Below are positions 8,388-17,179 of a stretch of DNA of 64,000 nt, one piece after another. Every line of letters starts with the position of its first letter. Positions within the stretch are counted from its first letter, which is position 1. Below the pieces are notes generated by a model. It saw only the letters and a list, made by a program, of their open reading frames with translations, searched no databases and was not told where the DNA came from. Where the stretch lies: positions 1,612,001 to 1,676,000 of the forward strand of contig NZ_CP087723.1 in the NCBI RefSeq assembly GCF_024972735.1. Direction: 5' to 3'. The position numbers were made by a program, and so were the translations under genes. The stretch is from Halalkaliarchaeum sp. AArc-CO. GTDB taxonomy: Archaea > Halobacteriota > Halobacteria > Halobacteriales > Haloferacaceae.

Positions 8388-9248
8388 ATGGAACTGCTCA
8401 CGACGCTGATCGAGATAACGATCGATGGAATCGGGAGGGGGATGCTGTGGGCGCTCCTCGGCGCCGGGATCACACTGGTGTTCGGACTGGGGGAGGTACT
8501 AAATCTGTCTCAGGGCGTGTTAGCAGTGGTCGGCGCGGCGGTGGTGTTCGAGATGACCAATATCGGCGTCCACGTCGTCCCCGCGGTCGTGATCGGCATC
8601 GTCGCGCTTGCGGTGTTGAGTTACGCGATCGATCAGGTCATTTTGAGCAGCGTCTATCGATCGGAAGGGGAAGAGCGGATCATGGTGGCGATCTTCGTCA
8701 CTGTCGGTATCCTTCTCGCGCTCGAAGGGTTGATGTTCCAACGGTATCCGGGCAGTTTCTCGCTTCCCGGGGGGATTTCGAGCATCGACGTCGGTAGTGT
8801 GACGATACTCGGCGCGAGCATCCTGAACATCGCCGTCGGTGTGATCGTTATCTCACTTCTATTCATCTATCTGAATTACACGTATTCGGGGAATGCAGCC
8901 CGAACGATCGCCTCCGACGAGACAGGAGCGTATCTGTGTGGCGTTGACGTGCGGAGAATGAGAACAGTTATTTTCATATTGAGCGGAATGTTGGCCGCAA
9001 TAGCCGGGATCCTCTACGGAATCGGGACCGAGATCTCGGTCGCGGCGGCGTTCGAACTGACCGTGTTTGCGCTCCTTGTGTCAATCGTCGGCGGCGTACG
9101 AGACGTCCGAGGAACGATCATGTCCGGTATCGGCCTGGGAGTGGTGTTCACTTACGCGAACTATTTCATCGGTAGCTACGTTGCGATGATCGCCCTGTTC
9201 CTGGCAGTCATGTTGACGATCGCGATCAGAAAGGAGGACACACTATGA
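8388..9248 (+). CDS. livH: HAAT-family ABC transporter permease LivH
   Basis: 286 residues, largely hydrophobic with about eight membrane segments. The N-terminal region GRGMLWALLGAGITLVFGL followed by NLSQG matches the LivH pattern (GxxYALxAlGLTLiFGvxxxxNxAhG). The loop SDETGAYLCGVDVRRMRT corresponds to the cytoplasmic EAA-like coupling loop. It overlaps livM by 4 bp, so the two permeases are coupled. Located 60 bp after livK. Confidence 0.93.
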   Translation: MELLTTLIEITIDGIGRGMLWALLGAGITLVFGLGEVLNLSQGVLAVVGAAVVFEMTNIGVHVVPAVVIGIVALAVLSYAIDQVILSSVYRSEGEERIMVAIFVTVGILLALEGLMFQRYPGSFSLPGGISSIDVGSVTILGASILNIAVGVIVISLLFIYLNYTYSGNAARTIASDETGAYLCGVDVRRMRTVIFILSGMLAAIAGILYGIGTEISVAAAFELTVFALLVSIVGGVRDVRGTIMSGIGLGVVFTYANYFIGSYVAMIALFLAVMLTIAIRKEDTL

Positions 9249-10225
9249 GTGTGATCGACTACGTACGGGAGTTCACGAACGATAGAGGGAACGGTCGGCT
9301 ACCCGAAATAGGGATCATTCTCGCGTTCTTCGCCGTCTTACCGCTTTTCGCCGCCAGTGGATACCTCCTGCGAGTATTTACGATCATCGTCGTCTTCGCA
9401 CTGTTTACCGTCGCGTTGAACATCGTTTTTGGCCATACCGATCAGCTGTTCCTCTTCGTCGGCGGGCTCGCAGGGATGGGTGCATACACAACCGTTATCG
9501 CAGCGAACTCCGTTGGAACGACGCCGTGGATAACGCTCCCGCTGGGGGTCGCAATCGCCGGGATGATCGGCGGGACGGTCAGCTACGTTGCCGCAAAGCG
9601 GAAGTTCACCGTCATCCTGATCGCGATATTTACTCTCGCTCTCCAATTGACCATCATGGAGCTTCTTACGGGCGCGAGAGGGGTGACCGGCGGTAGCGTC
9701 GGAATGCCCGTTCAGGGAGTCGGCATACAGAGTGATATACAGTTTTACTATCTGTTTGTCGCCGTTCTGATCGGATTCCTCGTCGTGTACGCACGGATGA
9801 TCGACTCCCGATACGGACTTGCGTTCGAAACGATAAGACAAGAAGAGCTCGCCGCGGAGGCAACTGGCGTCGACGTTGTCAGGTACAAGGTCATCGCCGG
9901 AACTGTCGGATCTCTAATGATTGGATTCGCCGGCGCGGTTTACGCGTTTTGGGCCGGATACATCTCCCCCGGGACGTTCTCGTTTTTGAGTATTGACGTA
10001 CTCGTGTTGATCATGTTGACTCTGGGCGGGATGCGAACGCTGTCCGGACCAGTCATCGGTGCGATAGCGGTGGTCAGCATAGAGGAAATACTCGCGTCGT
10101 ATCCCCAGTGGAGGCTCGTCATCTTCGGAACACTACTGATCGTCCTGTATCTCAATTTCCGTCAGGGGATCGTTCCGAACGTCAAGAGCGCGTATCGCGA
10201 GCGGTTCGCTTCCGAGAGTGGTTGA
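9245..10225 (+). CDS. livM: HAAT-family ABC transporter permease LivM
   Basis: 326 residues with about nine to ten hydrophobic segments. The stretch ALNIVFGHTDQLFLFVGGLAG replaces the LivM consensus ALslNlllGyaGqlSlGhaaf in the usual place, and RQEELAAEATGVDVVRYK is the conserved cytoplasmic coupling loop (RExExaAeaxGIdvxxyK). Starts inside the livH stop (ATGA). Completes the membrane domain of the importer energised by LivG/LivF. Confidence 0.93.
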   Translation: MSVIDYVREFTNDRGNGRLPEIGIILAFFAVLPLFAASGYLLRVFTIIVVFALFTVALNIVFGHTDQLFLFVGGLAGMGAYTTVIAANSVGTTPWITLPLGVAIAGMIGGTVSYVAAKRKFTVILIAIFTLALQLTIMELLTGARGVTGGSVGMPVQGVGIQSDIQFYYLFVAVLIGFLVVYARMIDSRYGLAFETIRQEELAAEATGVDVVRYKVIAGTVGSLMIGFAGAVYAFWAGYISPGTFSFLSIDVLVLIMLTLGGMRTLSGPVIGAIAVVSIEEILASYPQWRLVIFGTLLIVLYLNFRQGIVPNVKSAYRERFASESG

Positions 10226-10314
10226 TACAGCAGGCGACGGAGGAACCGCCAAATCCATTCCCGCGCTCTTGGTCGGTCGATAGTTGTATAGGGGGAGCGG
10301 ACCTGTAAGAACAC

Positions 10315-11010
10315 ATGGGACTGGTAATCGAGGAGGTGACGATCCTTCGGGAGGTGGGGATCGACTTTTCCCTCGAAGACATCCTGGCAACACCACCGCT
10401 TTCGAAGTGGCGGAAATCCCGGAACTCGAGAGACCAACTCGAAGCGGCGGTCGAACGGATCCGTCCGGAGGTCGAACGGGAACTGAACCCCCGGGCGATC
10501 TACAGAGGAGTGCCCACGGAGACCTCCGGAATTCACGCGTATTCGCCGCCGGCTCCGGTTACGAAAGCGGAATTCGTCGGCAACATCGTCGTGACTCCAG
10601 GGGAGCTAGAATACGGGAACGAGCACGCCGAAGGGATGTTCGACGACTTCGTGCGGGACGCGATCGAAAACGTTGCAGTTCAGCGGCTTTCTGCCGTCGT
10701 CGGGCAGCGGTTCAGGGACGAGGCGAACGAGCGGGGATACAACACGACCCGACTGTTCGCCCCGGGATCCGGCATTGAAAACTGGCCGTTGGAAAACCGC
10801 CGATACGTGTTCGACTCACTACCCTGTGAGGAGATCGGCGTGCGGTTGACCGACGCCGGACAGGTCGAACCGAACAAAACAGTGAGCTGTGTGATCGGGT
10901 TCGGTCCCGACATCGAACAGGCACCTGGGCTCGTCTCTTGTGAGGGTTGTTCGAAACTGCCCGACTGCCCGTACGCAGGGGCGAGGGACGCGATAGCCGC
11001 AAACACGTGA
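10315..11010 (+). CDS. MetH-reactivation-domain-like protein with C-terminal cysteine cluster
   Basis: 231 residues. The C-terminal half resembles the cobalamin-reactivation (AdoMet-binding) domain of methionine synthase: TTRLFAPGSGIENWPLENRR (144-163) matches the R-x-SPGYGxWPL loop, and IGVRLTDAGQVEPNKTVSCVI (174-194) matches the IgvxLtesgxMxPxKSvs strand. It ends with C209-x2-C212-x5-C218, and there are further Cys at 171 and 192; the terminal trio could bind a metal or Fe-S centre. Stand-alone proteins of this type are found beside corrinoid methyltransferases. No RamA/RACo-type activator is seen here, so this protein may re-reduce inactive Co(II) cobalamin. It follows livM by 89 bp on the same strand. 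Confidence 0.78.
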   Translation: MGLVIEEVTILREVGIDFSLEDILATPPLSKWRKSRNSRDQLEAAVERIRPEVERELNPRAIYRGVPTETSGIHAYSPPAPVTKAEFVGNIVVTPGELEYGNEHAEGMFDDFVRDAIENVAVQRLSAVVGQRFRDEANERGYNTTRLFAPGSGIENWPLENRRYVFDSLPCEEIGVRLTDAGQVEPNKTVSCVIGFGPDIEQAPGLVSCEGCSKLPDCPYAGARDAIAANT

Positions 11011-11174
11011 GCGAATGTACTCGCTGACTTCGACACCCGTATCGCATCACAATCGCTAAAGGCGACGAGGTCACACGTTCGGATAGCAGCTGGGAGCTGG
11101 CCTCGAACCACCATGCCCTGACGCGAGTGGGTTCCGTTGGCGTGTGTTTAGCTCCCGTCGTCGAAATCACAACC

Positions 11175-12392
11175 ATGAACGATTCAGCGTATCCGACGAA
11201 ACGATGGGCGATTCTCGGAATAGCCTGGGGAGGATTCTTCGCCGTGGCCATGGCGTGGTACGTAATGCCAACCTTGCAGCCGGACATCCTGGAACTGTAC
11301 GGCGTTACGGCCGCACAGTTTCGAACCGCGTTGACGCTTCCCTTTCTCGTTGCAGGGATACTGGCGATCCCGGGCGGGATCATCGCCGACAGGATCGGAC
11401 TCCGACGGGCTGCAACGCTCGGTCTCGGAATCGCGGGCGTCGGCTTCCTCCTTCGCTCACAGGTCGGCGGCTTCTGGAGCCTTCTGACTCCGATGTTGCT
11501 CGTCGGGGTGGGGATGGGACTGACGATGCCGAACCTCCCGAAACTGGTGAGCGTCTGGTTCCCGCCCGACGAAACCGGATTGGCGACGGGAATCTACAAC
11601 ACCGGCCTGATGGGCGGCCTCTCGACTGGACTGATCATCGCGCCGTTCCTTCCCGGCTGGTCGACCGGGAACCTCCTGCTGGGGGGTGTCGTTCTGGTGT
11701 TGGCCATCGCCTTCTTTGCGATCGTGCGCGATTCCCCACCCGGAGACGAGCTCCCGAAAACGCCCATGATCGAAGGGATACAACGGGCAGTGAAAAGCAG
11801 GAACACGTGGATCGCGTCGTTCGCGCTGTTTGCGGGACTCACAGGAATGGTGGCGATACAGGGGGAGCTTCCGGTTGGGCTTTTCGAGCTGTACGACATC
11901 CCGACTGCGACCGGCGGTCAGATCGCGTCGCTGATCACCTACGCGAGCGTCCTCGGGGCGTTGACGATCCCCGGGTTCGCCACCAGACGGGACCGTCGCA
12001 AGACGATGTTGGTCGTCGCCTCCGTCGGGTTCGGTGTCGTGATGTTCCCGGTCTGGCTCACGGGGAACGTGACTGTGCTGTTCGTCGGCACCGCGATCGC
12101 GGGCTATCTCGCTGGGGGTGCCCTCCCGATCATCATGGAGGTGCCGACCTGGCTCCCCCGACTGGAGTCCGATCCCGTCGAATCCCAGCACGTGGGTGCA
12201 GCCTCCGGCTTGATGACGAGTCTGATGAATGTGGGGGGCTTTGTCGGACTCCCGTTTATCATCGGTCCAATAATCGATCTACAGGGATACACCGTCGCCT
12301 TCGGCGTCGCGATGGTCATCTTCGCGTTCCAGGGAATTCTCGGCCTGCTGTTTACGTTCCCGGAGATCACGGAACCTGCCGGGAGTCAATAA
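11175..12392 (+). CDS. MFS transporter (CynX/NarK-like)
   Basis: 405 residues with twelve predicted membrane segments. The loop between helices 2 and 3 (GGIIADRIGLRRA) is the MFS signature, and GIYNTGLMGG plus the second-half loop FATRRDRRKT are also family-typical. The ATG at 11175 is preferred to an in-frame GTG at 11127 because the added residues are not hydrophobic and the N-terminus MNDSAYPTKRW enters helix 1 directly. It closes the first C1 island. Substrate unknown; export of a demethylated acid or uptake of an anion are both possible. Confidence 0.88.
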   Translation: MNDSAYPTKRWAILGIAWGGFFAVAMAWYVMPTLQPDILELYGVTAAQFRTALTLPFLVAGILAIPGGIIADRIGLRRAATLGLGIAGVGFLLRSQVGGFWSLLTPMLLVGVGMGLTMPNLPKLVSVWFPPDETGLATGIYNTGLMGGLSTGLIIAPFLPGWSTGNLLLGGVVLVLAIAFFAIVRDSPPGDELPKTPMIEGIQRAVKSRNTWIASFALFAGLTGMVAIQGELPVGLFELYDIPTATGGQIASLITYASVLGALTIPGFATRRDRRKTMLVVASVGFGVVMFPVWLTGNVTVLFVGTAIAGYLAGGALPIIMEVPTWLPRLESDPVESQHVGAASGLMTSLMNVGGFVGLPFIIGPIIDLQGYTVAFGVAMVIFAFQGILGLLFTFPEITEPAGSQ

Positions 12393-12951
12393 CAGGAATA
12401 CACGGAGAGAAAATACCGAAATCATCGAGATCAGTTCATTACCGACATCAGTTCGCCATAATTATCTTATTTGAATAATAACATTGATATTGATATATTA
12501 GGGATTTCTGTCTACTGAGAGTACATCCACGATAGATAATCGTTGCCCACTCGGAAAGGTCGAGCAGTGTCCAGTTCGTCGATCGAGCCTTATCAGGTGA
12601 TTCTATAGCGGTCTCGTCGCCGTTCTCTGCACAACAAAAGATACTAGATAAACTCGATGACCTCCAATAATTACAGAAATAACCCCAATATCGGGGATAT
12701 ATCCAATGTTATGAACTCCAGAACCGTATCGCCATCATCAAACGCTCGAGAGGGCTGTCGAGATCAGTTCGATGTAACTGTGGCGGCAGCTCCCCGTATG
12801 TTGAGGAAATCAAAACAGAGTTAGACTAAACGTGACCACCATTCGACAATTAAACAGACATGTAATACTATACATATCTAATACTATACTTTTGAGTAAT
12901 AGTAAATATAATTACCTAGTATTCGGCCATCGATCGCTGCCCGTCGATCCA
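12393..12951. other. AT-rich convergent intergenic region (559 bp)
   Basis: No plausible gene. It separates the stops of two convergent genes and is markedly AT-rich, especially 12460-12500 and 12840-12915, with T-rich runs that could end transcription from both sides. TTATT-TG-AATAA at 12467-12478 is a small inverted repeat. Confidence 0.6.
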
Positions 12952-14373
12952 CTATCGACGTCGCGGATGCTCGACGACGAGTTCGCGACACGTCTCGGGC
13001 GAGTCGACCGTCGTCTCGTATCCGCCGGGCCACCACACACGCAGTCGTCGGGGGGTCTCCCCGCCCAGTCCGAAATGTGCGACTGGTTCCGACTGACAGA
13101 GATAGCTGGAGCCTGCGTCGACGAGACGTCGTTTCCGGGTTTCGTCCGTTTCGAGTTCGACGACGGCACCGCGTGCGGGCGCTCCGTGAGCCGTCGTGGG
13201 TGCCACCCGGAGCCAGTCGTTGTCGTTTTCCACCGCATAGAGGCTGGGTGGCTGGGCGGCGACTTCGCCGTGGACGATGAGCAACTCCAGTGTGCCGTCG
13301 TCGTCGAAATCGGCGACGACCGCCCCAGTCCCGAACCCCGTCGGCTCGAGCGCGTCCCCCGGATCGAGTTCCGTCCAGCCGTCGAGTCGCCGACGGAACA
13401 GCGCGTTCGCTTCGCCCAGACAGTTCTGAAACAGTTCCACGTGTCCGTCGTTGTCGAAGTCGGCCGCGATCAGCGTCCGCGTGGAGGCTGGACGGGCAAA
13501 CTCCGACGGGGCCACGTCTTCGAACCCCGATTTCCCCGGCCGAAAGATCCGGCCGGGGCCCTCCCAGTTGCCGACCGCGAGTTCGAACGCCCCCGCGGCC
13601 GCAGGCATAGACGACCGAGTGGGCTCTTCGCCGTCGGGAAGATCCGTGGCCCCGACGAGTGCGAGCCCCCGCGTGTTCCCGTCCGGATCCGCGAGTTCGG
13701 CGGCGGAGTCGACCTCCGAGAAGTTCCCGCCACCGTTTTCGAACAGGCGGTTCGGACCCCCATCGACCCCGAGATACAGGTCCATTCCGTCGGAGACGAG
13801 CGGCCCGGCACACACCGACCGCCCCCCACAGGTGACGTCGACGCCGAGCGCGGGTGCCATGTCGGTGAGCTCCCCGTCCTCGCCGAGTTCGTAGTACCTG
13901 AGTTCGCTTCCGTAGCAGGCGATCGCCACGCCGTACTGTCCGGTTCCGAACCGGTCGATCGCGGCGACCGACCGACCCGAGCGGAAGTTCTCCCGGCCCT
14001 CGTTCACCTCGAGGGCGAACACGTCCCGCCAGACGTCGCGGTCGGCAGCCGCCCGATCCAGAAGCAGGTCCCCGTCGGCGGTCACCCCTCCGAACGTGTC
14101 GGTGTTGTGAACGTACAGCTCCTCACAGCCGTCGGCGTCGAGATCGGCCGCCGCGACGCCAATGGCGTGACGCCCCGAATCGGCGACGATCCCACACGCG
14201 ACGTCGACCAGATCGTCTCCGCCGTCGGAACCGGCCGCCGGCTGATACAGCCGATTGTTACCGTCGTACCCACAGACGAACGCGATCGGTCCCCGACGCC
14301 CCGGGGTCACCGCGGCCCCGTAGCCGCGCATCGCCCCGTCGTCCACCAGGCGGTCGGAGACGTCCCCGAACAT
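12952..14373 (-). CDS. ASPIC/UnbV and FG-GAP repeat protein (CRTAC1-like)
   Basis: 473 residues. Several FG-GAP/VCBS-type calcium-binding repeats are visible as D-x-D-x-D-G motifs: DLDADGCEELYV near 97, DFDNDGHVELFQN near 315 and DFDDDGTLELLIV near 365. The last 75 residues form an ASPIC/UnbV domain (HGAPARGAVVELET ... HFGLGGETPRRLRVWWPGG). Such proteins fold as beta-propellers and are usually secreted, but no Sec or Tat signal is visible here: the sequence begins directly with MFGDVSDRL. Either it is cytoplasmic or it leaves by another route. Function unknown. It is flanked by the glp operon on the same strand, 111 bp away. Confidence 0.88.
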   Translation of the reverse strand: MFGDVSDRLVDDGAMRGYGAAVTPGRRGPIAFVCGYDGNNRLYQPAAGSDGGDDLVDVACGIVADSGRHAIGVAAADLDADGCEELYVHNTDTFGGVTADGDLLLDRAAADRDVWRDVFALEVNEGRENFRSGRSVAAIDRFGTGQYGVAIACYGSELRYYELGEDGELTDMAPALGVDVTCGGRSVCAGPLVSDGMDLYLGVDGGPNRLFENGGGNFSEVDSAAELADPDGNTRGLALVGATDLPDGEEPTRSSMPAAAGAFELAVGNWEGPGRIFRPGKSGFEDVAPSEFARPASTRTLIAADFDNDGHVELFQNCLGEANALFRRRLDGWTELDPGDALEPTGFGTGAVVADFDDDGTLELLIVHGEVAAQPPSLYAVENDNDWLRVAPTTAHGAPARGAVVELETDETRKRRLVDAGSSYLCQSEPVAHFGLGGETPRRLRVWWPGGYETTVDSPETCRELVVEHPRRR

Positions 14374-14430
14374 ACCCCGCCCTCACAGGTCACCGAATAA
14401 GAGGATAGGGGTTCGAATCAGGCCAACAGT

Positions 14431-14483
14431 TCCCGGATGGAACCGGTCTCCCGGATGGAACCGGTCTCCCGGACCGAACCGTG
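14431..14483. repeat. 18-bp tandem repeat (two exact copies plus a degenerate third)
   Basis: The unit TCCCGGATGGAACCGGTC occurs at 14431-14448 and 14449-14466, followed by an imperfect third copy up to the glpC stop codon. It sits between the glpC 3' end and the start of the FG-GAP gene on the same strand. Too short and few for a CRISPR; likely slippage. Confidence 0.8.
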
Positions 14484-15773
14484 TCACTCCGATACGACCG
14501 CTGCCTCGAGCACCTGCAGAGGATGTTTGATCTCGTAGCCGGTCCCGTGTTCCATCTGCATCGCGCAGGTCGGACACTCGGTCATCCCGACCTCGCCGTC
14601 GGACTGCTCCATGTGGTGGAACATCTCCTCGCCCATCGCCATCGACGCCTCGTACTTCTCGGCTTTCCAGCCGTACGTACCCGAGATCCCCGAACAGGAG
14701 TCGCCGACGTCCTCGATCGCGACGCCGTCGACCTCGCGGAACAGTTCGACCGCCTGTCGGTCGAGCCCCTGGTTTCGGGCGTGACAGGGCGCGTGATACG
14801 CCAGCGCGGGATGGTCGACCTCGGCGTCGGTTACTGCCGACTCCAGATCCTCGTGGATCCGGAGATACTCGAGCGCCTCGTAGGTGTGCTCGGAGACGTC
14901 GTCGATTCGATCGATGTCGAACAGTTCGGGATACTCCTTGCGCAACGAGAGCGAACACGAGGTACACGAAGCGACGATGTCGGCGTCGTCGTCGATCGCC
15001 GCCGCGAGTGATTCGACGTTCGTTTCGGCGGCCCGCCGTGCGTCCGAGAGCATCCCGTTTGCGAACATCGGCGTGCCCGAACACCGCTGTTCGGGGACGA
15101 GCACCTCGTAGCCGAACTCCTCGAACACCCGGACCATCGCCTTGCCGACCTCCGGCGTATTGTAGTTGGAGTAACAGCCGTGGAAGTACGCCACCCGTTT
15201 GTCGTCGCTTTCGACCTGCGCACCGCCGCGCTCGCGCCACCACTCCCGGAACGTCTGCGTCGCGAACGCGGGGAACTCCCGCTCGCTCGGAAGCCCGAGC
15301 AGTTTCTCGTTGAGCTTCCGGGTCACGCTCAGTCCCATCACGAAGTTGACCAATCTCGGGACCTTGCTACCGACTTTAGCCAGGAGGCCGTAGTTCGCCA
15401 GGATCCGGTTTCTGAGGTACTCCCGGGATAACTTGTTCATCTGTTCGTCGACGTATTCGCCCCTGGCCTCGTTGTGCATCTGGGCCAGCGGTACCTCCGA
15501 GGGACAGGCACTATCACAGCGGAGGCAGTTCGAACACGAGAGGATCGAGTCGTCGATGTCCGCGTCCTCCTTTCGCTTGAGACGCCACTGTTCGGGCCCC
15601 TGGAACTTCGGCCCCGGGAACTCGTCGTCGACCGCTGCGACCGGACACGACGTCTCGCAGGTGGTGCACTTGTAGCAGGCGTCGGCGCCCGCCCTGAGGT
15701 CCAGTTCCCGTTCGGGGAACACCTCGATCGGTTCGACCGCGTCGTCGTCGCACGGTGGCTGGTGGTTGCTCAT
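14484..15773 (-). CDS. glpC: Anaerobic-type glycerol-3-phosphate dehydrogenase subunit C
   Basis: 429 residues. Two ferredoxin-like clusters lie at the N-terminus (CYKCTTCETSCPV near 33 and CSNCLRCDSACP near 80), followed by two CCG (heterodisulfide-reductase-type) modules: HGCYSNYN, RCSGTPMF, CTSCSLSL in the first and HAPCHARNQG, DSCSGISG, CPTCAMQM in the second. GlpC anchors GlpAB at the membrane and passes electrons to quinone. Its start overlaps the glpB stop by 4 bp, so glpABC is one operon. In haloarchaea this complex serves aerobic glycerol use as well. Confidence 0.95.
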   Translation of the reverse strand: MSNHQPPCDDDAVEPIEVFPERELDLRAGADACYKCTTCETSCPVAAVDDEFPGPKFQGPEQWRLKRKEDADIDDSILSCSNCLRCDSACPSEVPLAQMHNEARGEYVDEQMNKLSREYLRNRILANYGLLAKVGSKVPRLVNFVMGLSVTRKLNEKLLGLPSEREFPAFATQTFREWWRERGGAQVESDDKRVAYFHGCYSNYNTPEVGKAMVRVFEEFGYEVLVPEQRCSGTPMFANGMLSDARRAAETNVESLAAAIDDDADIVASCTSCSLSLRKEYPELFDIDRIDDVSEHTYEALEYLRIHEDLESAVTDAEVDHPALAYHAPCHARNQGLDRQAVELFREVDGVAIEDVGDSCSGISGTYGWKAEKYEASMAMGEEMFHHMEQSDGEVGMTECPTCAMQMEHGTGYEIKHPLQVLEAAVVSE

Positions 15774-17179
15774 CGGTTTGCCTCCAGTGTGGTGTCGTTT
15801 GCAACCGCGGCGGCACCCCTCCCGGCGACGACGCCGGTGGCCAGCGAGACGCCGCTTGCCGACTTCTCCCGAGCGACGTCGGCACCGCCGAGCACCGCGC
15901 CGGCGGCAAACAGGTTCGGATACTCCGGCTCGCCGTCGCCGGACGGATCGACGGGTCGAAGCCGATTGTCCGTCGCGAGGCCGAACCTGGCGAAGGGGTG
16001 GTCGCCGAACGCGTCGTCGAGGAACCAGTCGTATCGATCCGCCGGATGGGCGACCGGACAGTCGAAGACGGGTTCCGTCACGCGTTTTCGATCCGACTGT
16101 AATCCCTTTCCGATCAGCCCACCCGTCGCGAGAACGACGGCGTCGGCGGCGTAGGGGACCCCCGTTCCGTTCCGATCGACCACGACGGTCTCGACGGCGC
16201 CGTCCGTGCCGACCGTTCGATCGACGGCTCTTACACCCGTCTCGAAGCTGACTCCCGCCGCGTCCAGTTGCTCGAGCAACAGGTCCTCGAGCCTGAGACC
16301 CGGAAGGCTCGGCGGCCCCATCGGGATCTCGAACACCTCCGCACCGAGACGATCTCCGAGTTCCTCCCGGATTTGGTCGGCACGGTCCTCGCCCAGAAAC
16401 GCCGGAAATCCGACCCGGATGTCGGACGCGTCAGCCACCGAATCGGCGAACTCCGCCAGCTGCGGTTCGACTGCCGTCGTCAGCGCTTTTCGGGCCGGAA
16501 CACCGTCGATCGGCTCGTCGTCGTCGAGCGCCCTGGCAAAGCGGGTGATCTTCGCGTCGTCCCGGAACGCCTCGGCGAACTTGACCTCCGCGCCCGCCAC
16601 CGGGAACGGGACGCCGGACGCCGACAGCCCGTCGGCGAGCGCGCCCGCGTCGTACTCCGAAAGCGACCGGAACCCGACGACGAACATCGGGCGCTCGTCG
16701 CTGGCGACGCCGGCCGCCGTCGCCGCCGGGTAGCGCGCGGTCGGTTTGACCGTCCCGCCGAACGTCGGTACGAGCGCGTTGCTGTCGGTGTGTCCCCCCC
16801 GGTAGGCGTCGCCGACGAGCTCGTCGAACAGCGCGAACCCCTCGGCGACGGCCTCGGAGCCGACGATCGAGTAGGGGTGTTCCTCGGGAAGGTCTTCGAT
16901 CGCGTCGTACGGATTCACTACCGGGCCGCGGAGCGTGGACTCGGAAGCTCGCTCGGATCCAGACCCGGAACCAGAACCGGAACCGGAACCGAGATCGGAC
17001 TCGCCATCCTCGCGTTTCGGGACGTATCCGAGTGCGTCGACGAGCCCGGATGACTGTCGGAGAGTGCTTTTTTTGTGGGAGACGAGCCTGACGTCTGCAC
17101 CCTCCCGGGCGGCCGAGATCGCCGCGGTCGTCCCCGCGAGTCCGCCGCCGATCACGAGCACGTCGCTTTCAAGCCCCAT
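15770..17179 (-). CDS. glpB: Anaerobic-type glycerol-3-phosphate dehydrogenase subunit B
   Basis: 469 residues from the ATG at 17179, chosen because it immediately precedes the FAD-binding motif [21 protein letters not shown] (about 7-27); in-frame sequence further upstream lies inside glpA. The C-terminal part has the second FAD contact segment [14 protein letters not shown]. GlpB works with GlpA and GlpC to oxidise sn-glycerol-3-phosphate. The start overlaps the end of glpA by 11 bp. An unusual Gly-Ser run encoded by six hexamers is inserted near residue 65-75. Confidence 0.94.
   Translation of the reverse strand: MGLESDVLVIGGGLAGTTAAISAAREGADVRLVSHKKSTLRQSSGLVDALGYVPKREDGESDLGSGSGSGSGSGSERASESTLRGPVVNPYDAIEDLPEEHPYSIVGSEAVAEGFALFDELVGDAYRGGHTDSNALVPTFGGTVKPTARYPAATAAGVASDERPMFVVGFRSLSEYDAGALADGLSASGVPFPVAGAEVKFAEAFRDDAKITRFARALDDDEPIDGVPARKALTTAVEPQLAEFADSVADASDIRVGFPAFLGEDRADQIREELGDRLGAEVFEIPMGPPSLPGLRLEDLLLEQLDAAGVSFETGVRAVDRTVGTDGAVETVVVDRNGTGVPYAADAVVLATGGLIGKGLQSDRKRVTEPVFDCPVAHPADRYDWFLDDAFGDHPFARFGLATDNRLRPVDPSGDGEPEYPNLFAAGAVLGGADVAREKSASGVSLATGVVAGRGAAAVANDTTLEANR
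16955..16990. repeat. Hexanucleotide repeat inside glpB encoding (Gly-Ser)6
   Basis: Six consecutive hexamers of the form (G/A)GA(A/C/T)CC on the plus strand (GGATCC, AGACCC, GGAACC, AGAACC, GGAACC, GGAACC) encode [12 protein letters not shown] on the minus strand. It forms a flexible linker between an Asp/Ser-rich segment and the next folded part. Copy number could change by slippage in steps of two residues without a frameshift. Confidence 0.85.
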
